From JBCDJG01 sp038748065 (GTDB lineage: Bacteria; Pseudomonadota; Gammaproteobacteria; Pseudomonadales; Halieaceae), in NCBI GenBank assembly GCA_038748065.1, contig JBCDJG010000039.1, forward strand, positions 1 to 47,061: DNA of 47,061 nucleotides, read 5' to 3'. The notes under the pieces were generated by a model. That model saw nothing but the letters and a program-made list of their open reading frames with translations, had not been told where the DNA came from and searched no databases. Made by a program: the position numbers and the translations under genes. This document shows, piece by piece, positions 42,067 to 47,061 of this stretch (position 1 is the first letter of the stretch; each line of letters opens with the position of its first letter).

Positions 42067-42456
42067 ATGGCGATTGAGTTACAAGTACTCGGCTATGCCG
42101 CATTGCTGCACTTTGTGCAGTTTCTGCTGATGGCCATACCGGTTAATGTGCAGTTGGGTGTTTCCTACACTGCCGGAGCGCGGGATGAGCAGCAGGAGCC
42201 CACCGGTACGCCCGGTCGTCTTTACCGTGCGATGAATAACCACATCGAGAATCTTGTGATTTTCACCATCGCCGTCCTCGTTGTTGTGCTTGGCGACGCT
42301 TCCAGCGGAACCACAGAGGCAGCAGCCTGGACCTATTTGATCGCGCGAATCCTGTACGTGCCGGCCTACGTCAGCGGGATTTTTATGCTGCGCTCCGTAG
42401 TGTTTGGCGCTGGCTTCGGAGCTACCCTGCTTATGCTGCTGGCGGCTTTGTTTTAA
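42067..42456 (+). CDS. MAPEG family membrane protein
   Basis: 129 residues with four hydrophobic segments (about 5-28, 60-78, 85-100 and 105-128). The loop GTPGRLYRAMNNHIENLVIFTIAVL is the signature of the MAPEG family (membrane-associated proteins in eicosanoid and glutathione metabolism), where the Arg, Asn and Glu bind glutathione. Likely a glutathione-dependent detoxifying or peroxidase enzyme in the inner membrane. It is divergent from the HPr-kinase-like gene and overlaps the end of the LysR gene by 26 bases. Confidence 0.88.
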   Translation: MAIELQVLGYAALLHFVQFLLMAIPVNVQLGVSYTAGARDEQQEPTGTPGRLYRAMNNHIENLVIFTIAVLVVVLGDASSGTTEAAAWTYLIARILYVPAYVSGIFMLRSVVFGAGFGATLLMLLAALF

Positions 42457-43354
42457 CAAGTGGCTTATGCCAACGCATAAAGTGCGTAACAAAGCGAGCC
42501 AGCTGAGGAACGCGCCGCCAGTCCTTGCGCATCACGACAAGCAGTTCTCCAGAAGCATAGCTTGTAGCTGACTTCAGCGGGCGCAACTCGCCGGCCTCCA
42601 CCCAGGACTCGGCAAAATGCTCGGGCAAATAACCTATGTAATGCCCGGAGCGGATCAGCAGGAGAACCGTTTCGAGGTTGTTAGCCCTCGCATCGAGGCC
42701 CGGCTCACGAGACTGACGGCGCAGCCTCGCACCTCTGGCAATTTCGCCAGCTAAACGGGCGCCATCAAGGTCAGCGAGGCTGATTCGAGCATCTGAGCGT
42801 TCGTATAGCGGATGCGTGCGGCCACAGTAGACATATAAATCCTCTTGCAATACCGCCGTGGCATCAAGCCCAGTGGTCTTCTCACTGCCGCTGACAATAC
42901 CCAGGTGCAAACGACCGTCCAACACCTGCCGAACCACTTCCTCGCCAGGGAAGACCTGTACATGACAGGCTACGCCCGGTGCTTCCTGACAGAACTCGCG
43001 GACCACTTCGACCATACGATATTCGTGCAGCGAACTCATGTAATCAATCTGGCCGATATTGACGTCGCCGCTGAGATGACCCTGCAGTGCACCAATCTCG
43101 GCTGCAAATTCCTCGACCCCGGCAAAAAGCTGTTGCGCAAGTTCGAGGACGCGCGCGCCGTTTTCCGTGAGTGAAAAACCTGAACGCCCTCGCTCACACA
43201 AACGCACACCCAGACGTGCCTCCAGGTCTGCCATGTGTGAGCTAACCGTCGGTCGACCAATACCCAGACGGTCCGCGGCCGCCGTAAAGCCACCACTGTG
43301 AGCGACGGCTGCGAACACCCGCAGCAGTCGCAGGTCTACATCGTGAATTCTCAT
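42431..43354 (-). CDS. LysR-family transcriptional regulator
   Basis: 307 residues. N-terminal winged helix-turn-helix LRLLRVFAAVAHSGGFTAAADRLGIGRPTVSSHMADLEARLGVRLCERG, then a ligand-binding domain starting LSGDVNIGQIDYMSS. It is divergent from the desaturase gene with 87 bases between, the usual LysR arrangement, so it probably controls the desaturase and the following TIM-barrel gene. The ligand is unknown. Its 3' end is antisense to the last 26 bases of the MAPEG gene. Confidence 0.92.
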   Translation of the reverse strand: MRIHDVDLRLLRVFAAVAHSGGFTAAADRLGIGRPTVSSHMADLEARLGVRLCERGRSGFSLTENGARVLELAQQLFAGVEEFAAEIGALQGHLSGDVNIGQIDYMSSLHEYRMVEVVREFCQEAPGVACHVQVFPGEEVVRQVLDGRLHLGIVSGSEKTTGLDATAVLQEDLYVYCGRTHPLYERSDARISLADLDGARLAGEIARGARLRRQSREPGLDARANNLETVLLLIRSGHYIGYLPEHFAESWVEAGELRPLKSATSYASGELLVVMRKDWRRVPQLARFVTHFMRWHKPLVKTKPPAA

Positions 43355-43441
43355 GGAGGCACTATACGTCGATTTTTATCCACCTAACAGTTGATAATAC
43401 AGTATTTATGACTTAATGACCCAACGCTACACTCGCCTCAA

Positions 43442-44422
43442 ATGCCAACACTCAGTGGGAAAACTACCGTGGAAGGTTATGAAAGTACTGATGCCGTGAT
43501 CAGTTCAGAGGAGTTGCGGACGCTGAACCAGCGCTCAAATGTTCGCGGCGCGTTGCAAACTGGCAGTCATATTCTCGCCATAGGCCTCGTCGCGTGCGCG
43601 CTAAACCGTAGTGAAAGTATGGCCTGGAGCGTCGCCCTGTTTGCGATGCTGGGCATTCTCATTAACTTTTTGTACGCAGGGCAGCACGAGCTGTCGCACT
43701 GGACAGTCTTCCGCACGCGCTCCCTCAATACGGCTTTCGGTCACCTATTTGGCTTCATCCTGCTACTGCCTCGTGAATACGACCGAATAGAGCACTTCCA
43801 GCATCATCGACATACGCAGGATCCGGAACTCGACGGCGAGCTGCAGGGTGCGCCCTTCTTCGAAGGCCTTGGCCCCTATCTATGGTATGCATCGGGCATC
43901 GGTTACTGGCTCAATGCCATCTCACGTTTACTCAAAACCGCGCTGGCGAGGGGCTTCCCGCCTTTCTTTACTCGCGCGCAGCGGCGCTTGGTGACCCGCG
44001 AGGCTCGCTGTTACCTCTCTCTGTACCTGCTGATTGCACTGGCCTCCTGGCATTCGGGAAGCTGGGCCGCAATCACTTACTGGCTGGCTCCTATGCTGAC
44101 CATGAAGTTCGTGCATCTATGTCAGAATCTGGCGGAACATACCGGCATGCCCAACGAACAGAGCATCCTCGTCAATACGCGAACCATCCACAGCAATCGC
44201 GTCCTGAGCTGGCTGTCCTGGAATATGCCCTATCATATGGCCCATCACTCTTACCCTGCGGTGCCGTTCTTCAGGGTGCCCGAACTCCACGCCAGAATGG
44301 CTGAGCAACTCGCGGACGAGCCAGAAACGATTGGCTACCTAAGCTACCAATGGCAGATGCTCAAGAAGCTCAAGGCCGATGGCACGTCTGAATACCGTGG
44401 TCGAGCCCTTTCGGAGTACTGA
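43442..44422 (+). CDS. membrane fatty-acid desaturase / hydroxylase (di-iron)
   Basis: 326 residues with hydrophobic segments and the three histidine boxes of the integral-membrane desaturase superfamily: HELSH at 82-86, HFQHHRH at 118-124 and HMAHHSYP at 265-272, plus an extra H…H in HLCQNLAEH. The enzyme uses O2 and an electron donor to desaturate or hydroxylate an acyl or terpenoid chain. No fused ferredoxin or cytochrome b5 domain is present. The region upstream (43395-43440) is AT-rich and likely holds a LysR-regulated promoter. The next gene starts 5 bases after its stop, so the two are an operon. Confidence 0.88.
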   Translation: MPTLSGKTTVEGYESTDAVISSEELRTLNQRSNVRGALQTGSHILAIGLVACALNRSESMAWSVALFAMLGILINFLYAGQHELSHWTVFRTRSLNTAFGHLFGFILLLPREYDRIEHFQHHRHTQDPELDGELQGAPFFEGLGPYLWYASGIGYWLNAISRLLKTALARGFPPFFTRAQRRLVTREARCYLSLYLLIALASWHSGSWAAITYWLAPMLTMKFVHLCQNLAEHTGMPNEQSILVNTRTIHSNRVLSWLSWNMPYHMAHHSYPAVPFFRVPELHARMAEQLADEPETIGYLSYQWQMLKKLKADGTSEYRGRALSEY

Positions 44423-44427
44423 ATCGC

Positions 44428-45279
44428 ATGCCGAGCCTTGAAGTCTTCCAATCACTGTGGGGCATGCAGCACAAAAATCCCAATGAAGCACGCCGGCCAC
44501 ATCGCGAGGTGCTTGAGCAGGCCAAAGCCGCAGGCTACGCGGGAGTGTGTCTCGACCCCGACGTACACCAGATAGCAGAGCTCGGCGAGCTGGCACCGAT
44601 ATATCGCGACCTGGACCTTGGCTGCCTGGTGAACGCCTTTCCCAGAAAGGTAGATGATCTACAGCCACTTCTGGCGTTCGCCCGAGACATGCAGTCGCCC
44701 TTTGTTAACGTGATTGCGCCAATTTATCCGATGACCGTCGAGGGCGCTGTGCCCGTCATTCGCCGCTGGCTGGAGATGGCAGAGCGCATAAATATGCCCA
44801 TCAAGTTCGAAACGCATCGCGATTGCATTACTAATGACATGTTCATGACGCTGCAGTTGCTCGATGCCATTCCCGACATGCGGCTGAGCGCCGACCTCTC
44901 GCACTACTGCTTAAATCGCGAAATGAGTGCCCCGATCTCGGCTCAGAACCAAGCCTGGATTCAGCAACTGCTCGAGCGCTCAGACAGCTTCCAGGGCCGG
45001 GTCTCAAGCCATGAACAGATTCAGATTCCCCTGCACTTTCCTCAGAGTCAGAAATGGGTCGCCATCTTCAAGGACTGGTGGCGGCGAGGCTTCGAAAGCT
45101 GGCTGTCGCGCGCCGGTGCCGATGAAACGTTGATATTCCTATGTGAGCTGGGACCTCCAGAGTACGCCATGACCGACGAGACCGGCGCGGAACTGTCGGA
45201 TCGTATCGCCGAAGCCGACCTGATTCGGCGCTGGGTCGAGGAGATATGGCGCGACTTAACCGACCAGGGCACTGCCTGA
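44428..45279 (+). CDS. sugar phosphate isomerase/epimerase-like TIM-barrel protein
   Basis: 283 residues of the xylose-isomerase-like barrel. Candidate metal ligands are Glu and His in KFETHRDC, Asp and His in SADLSHYC, His in VSSHEQIQIP and Glu in LCELGPPEY. It starts MPSLEVFQSLWGMQ, five bases after the desaturase, with the same strand. It is different from the barrel protein in the kdu operon (little shared beyond the fold). The pairing with a lipid desaturase is unusual and the reaction is unknown. Confidence 0.8.
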   Translation: MPSLEVFQSLWGMQHKNPNEARRPHREVLEQAKAAGYAGVCLDPDVHQIAELGELAPIYRDLDLGCLVNAFPRKVDDLQPLLAFARDMQSPFVNVIAPIYPMTVEGAVPVIRRWLEMAERINMPIKFETHRDCITNDMFMTLQLLDAIPDMRLSADLSHYCLNREMSAPISAQNQAWIQQLLERSDSFQGRVSSHEQIQIPLHFPQSQKWVAIFKDWWRRGFESWLSRAGADETLIFLCELGPPEYAMTDETGAELSDRIAEADLIRRWVEEIWRDLTDQGTA

Positions 45280-45379
45280 CTTTGATCACGCAATAGTGCA
45301 AGCGCTTTCTATCGAGTGGTAGCATGTCGGTGATGCATGCGACCCCCCCATTTCGATTCGAGCGCTAATCCTGAAAATA

Positions 45380-46585
45380 ATGAAGACGCTGACACACGCT
45401 ACAGCATTTACCGTCATCGCACTCATGCTCATGGGTTGCGAAGAAGAGCCCCTGCCCGAGACCGCCGTGCGCGTTGTGGTGACGCCCGCTATCAGGCAGG
45501 ACGTCACGATCTACGGCGACTACGTTGGGCGCACCGAAGCCTCCAAGCGCGTGGAGGTAAACTCACGTGTGAATGGCTTTCTTGAAGACATAGCCTTTGT
45601 TGAAGGCAGCCAGGTCACTGAGCGACAGGTGCTTTATCTCATCGACCCCGCTCCCTATCAGGCAGCGACAGACCGCGCCGAGGCCATTCTATCGAGCCGC
45701 CAGGCGTCCCTAGCCAAGGCGATTCGCGATGAGGCGAGAATTAAGCCGCTCTTCGAGGAAGATGCGGCAAGCCAGCTCGATTACGACAACGCGTTGGCCA
45801 CGGTGCAATTATCGAGGGCCGCGGTACAGGAAGCGGAAGCTGACCTGACGCGCGCCCGGCTGGAACTGGATTACACAGAGATGAAAGCCCCGATTGCAGG
45901 CCTCATCGGTGAATCCCGGGTCGATGTTGGCGCGCTCATCCAGTCCAGTGAAACCGAACCGCTGACCATGATCAGCCAGATAGACCCGATTCACCTGTAT
46001 TTTTCGATGTCAGCCCTGGACTACCTGAACGCCCGACGGCGGGTCCGGGGCTGGTACGAAGAACAGAAAATCGTGCGCGAAGGTAAAGCGCTGGAAGGCC
46101 AGGTCAGCATTACCCTGCCCGACGACAGCATCTATCGCTACGAGGGCACGGTGGGCTTTACCGATCCTCGGGTAAACCCCCAAACCGGCACCTTCGCGAT
46201 CCGCGCGATCGTGCCTAACCCGGACCGGGAACTACTACCGGGCCAGTACACACGCGTTAAAATGCCCCTTGAAGTACGCCGCAATGCCCTGCTGATCCCC
46301 GAAGAGTGCATCCTCATTGAGCAGGGTGGTGTGTACGTCATGGTCGTGCTGCCGAATAATCGCGTGGAGCGCCGTCTCATTTTTATCGGCCCTATCATAG
46401 ACGGCAAGTTCGTCGTGGAAAAAGGCCTGGCCCCTGGCGAGAGGCTCATTATCCACGGCATCAACAAGGTGCTACACGGCTCCCTGGCTGACCCAATAAC
46501 CGAACAAACCTACGAAGCGGAACTCGCAGCACAGCAGGAAGCCCAGCTGCAGACAGAGCGGGCAGCAGAAGACGAGGACGAATAG
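45380..46585 (+). CDS. RND efflux periplasmic adaptor (membrane fusion protein, AcrA-like)
   Basis: 401 residues with a lipoprotein signal ending LMGC (Cys20). Signatures are the barrel-sandwich (lipoyl) start GDYVGRTEASKRVEVNSRVNGFLEDIAFVEGSQV, a helical hairpin (about 95-155), the return YTEMKAPIAGLIGESRVDVGALI, and the beta-barrel VGFTDPRVNPQTGTFAIRAIVPNP. It links the inner-membrane pump to an outer-membrane channel. The acidic and Gln/Glu-rich C-terminus (QQEAQLQTERAAEDEDE) is typical. The pump gene begins 3 bases after its stop. Confidence 0.93.
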   Translation: MKTLTHATAFTVIALMLMGCEEEPLPETAVRVVVTPAIRQDVTIYGDYVGRTEASKRVEVNSRVNGFLEDIAFVEGSQVTERQVLYLIDPAPYQAATDRAEAILSSRQASLAKAIRDEARIKPLFEEDAASQLDYDNALATVQLSRAAVQEAEADLTRARLELDYTEMKAPIAGLIGESRVDVGALIQSSETEPLTMISQIDPIHLYFSMSALDYLNARRRVRGWYEEQKIVREGKALEGQVSITLPDDSIYRYEGTVGFTDPRVNPQTGTFAIRAIVPNPDRELLPGQYTRVKMPLEVRRNALLIPEECILIEQGGVYVMVVLPNNRVERRLIFIGPIIDGKFVVEKGLAPGERLIIHGINKVLHGSLADPITEQTYEAELAAQQEAQLQTERAAEDEDE

Positions 46586-46587
46586 TC

Positions 46588-47061
46588 GTGATCTCCCGAT
46601 TCTGTATTGATCGGCCCATTTTTGCCTCGGTCATCTCACTGGTGATCGTTATCGTCGGCGCCATTGCAGGCGCCAACCTGCCGATCGATCAGTACCCGGA
46701 CATTACGCCACCCGCTGTTACCGTCTCAGGCACCTTTCCCGGCGCGACAGCCAAGAGCGTCGCCGAATCCGTCAGCGCGCCACTTGAGAAGCAGCTCAAT
46801 GGCTTGCCGAACATGATCTATCTGGAATCCAATTCCAAGAACAACGGCCAGGCCAAAGTGACGGTCACCTTTGCGGTGGGCACCAACCCCGACCTTGCCG
46901 CTGTGGATGTGCAAAATGAAACCAAGCTTGCCGAGCAGGATCTGCCCACGGATGTGATCCAGGAGGGCGTCGCGGTCGAGAAGCTCGCCAACGTGGAATT
47001 AATGAAGATCGCGATTCGCTCAGACGACCCAAAGTTCGACGAGGTCTACCTGAGTAACTAC
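46588..47061 (+). CDS. RND efflux inner-membrane pump, partial (AcrB-like, HAE1 type)
   Basis: A GTG start followed by 158 codons open to the right edge; the gene continues outside the window. ISRFCIDRPIFASVISLVIVIVGA is the typical first membrane helix, followed by PIDQYPDITPPAVTVSGTFPGATAKSVAESVSAPLEKQL and the porter-domain stretch LESNSKNNGQAKVTVTF. GAGG at 46574-46577 is a possible ribosome-binding site about 10 bases upstream. It forms a multidrug-type efflux pair with the adaptor. An outer-membrane channel gene is not visible. Confidence 0.93.
   Translation, partial: MISRFCIDRPIFASVISLVIVIVGAIAGANLPIDQYPDITPPAVTVSGTFPGATAKSVAESVSAPLEKQLNGLPNMIYLESNSKNNGQAKVTVTFAVGTNPDLAAVDVQNETKLAEQDLPTDVIQEGVAVEKLANVELMKIAIRSDDPKFDEVYLSNY

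Noticed and set aside
1..47061. CRISPR arrays, insertion sequences, prophage, tRNA or rRNA genes
   Set aside because: No regularly spaced repeats, transposase or integrase domains, phage genes or RNA gene structures were seen on either strand.

Overview
The window reads as chromosome from a marine, Gram-negative gammaproteobacterium, possibly of the Halieaceae/OM60 kind. The grounds are a moderately GC-rich, tightly packed genome, a TonB-dependent receptor, RND efflux genes, outer-membrane lipoproteins, purT and full-length lhr. No 16S, tRNA or other taxonomic marker is present, so this placement is inference. No insertion sequence, prophage, CRISPR array, tRNA or rRNA was seen. The longest stretches without a gene are about 200 bases (16833-17031 and 30561-30752); none exceeds 300.

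Region 1 (1-16.8 kb), housekeeping and repair: cardiolipin synthase, an SDR oxidoreductase, a dihydrodipicolinate-reductase-like enzyme, an outer-membrane barrel lacking a visible signal peptide, a DUF3127 protein, and a minus-strand DNA-repair operon in which lhr, nei and a photolyase overlap each other. Then come purT, an NAD(P)-binding reductase resembling divinyl-chlorophyllide reductase, and a DDN-type nitroreductase-fold protein.

Region 2 (14.6-27.1 kb), catabolism of a uronic-acid polysaccharide: a TonB receptor; a minus-strand operon of tetR, GH88/GH105 unsaturated glucuronyl hydrolase, GPH sugar symporter and a large membrane-anchored protein; the divergent operon kduI, TIM-barrel isomerase, kduD; and a separately promoted lipoprotein paralogous to the large anchored protein. 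GH105, KduI and KduD only make sense downstream of a polysaccharide lyase, yet no lyase family I recognise is present. The two large paralogues (17032-19029 and 25021-27057) are therefore the best candidates for an undescribed lyase family. A shared palindrome, GTAC-N4-GTAC, lies in the divergent tetR/kduI promoter region and twice at the lipoprotein promoter, which suggests one TetR-controlled regulon. KDG kinase and KDPG aldolase are not in the window.

Region 3 (27.1-42.0 kb), cell-surface glycan: a PI-PLC-like lipoprotein, three plus-strand glycosyltransferases, wecB (UDP-GlcNAc 2-epimerase), and a minus-strand operon of seven genes. In order of transcription these are an HPr-kinase-like protein, an NTP_transf_5 nucleotidyltransferase-like protein, an ABC exporter, two GT2 enzymes, an aminoglycoside-phosphotransferase-like/GT4 fusion, and a GT4. 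Six of the seven genes overlap their neighbour; only the exporter is separated, by about 30 bases from the nucleotidyltransferase gene. No Wzx, Wzy or initiating sugar-phosphate transferase is visible.

Region 4 (42.0-47.1 kb): a MAPEG protein, a LysR regulator divergent from a membrane fatty-acid desaturase paired with a TIM-barrel protein, and an RND efflux adaptor followed by the start of its inner-membrane pump, which runs off the right end.
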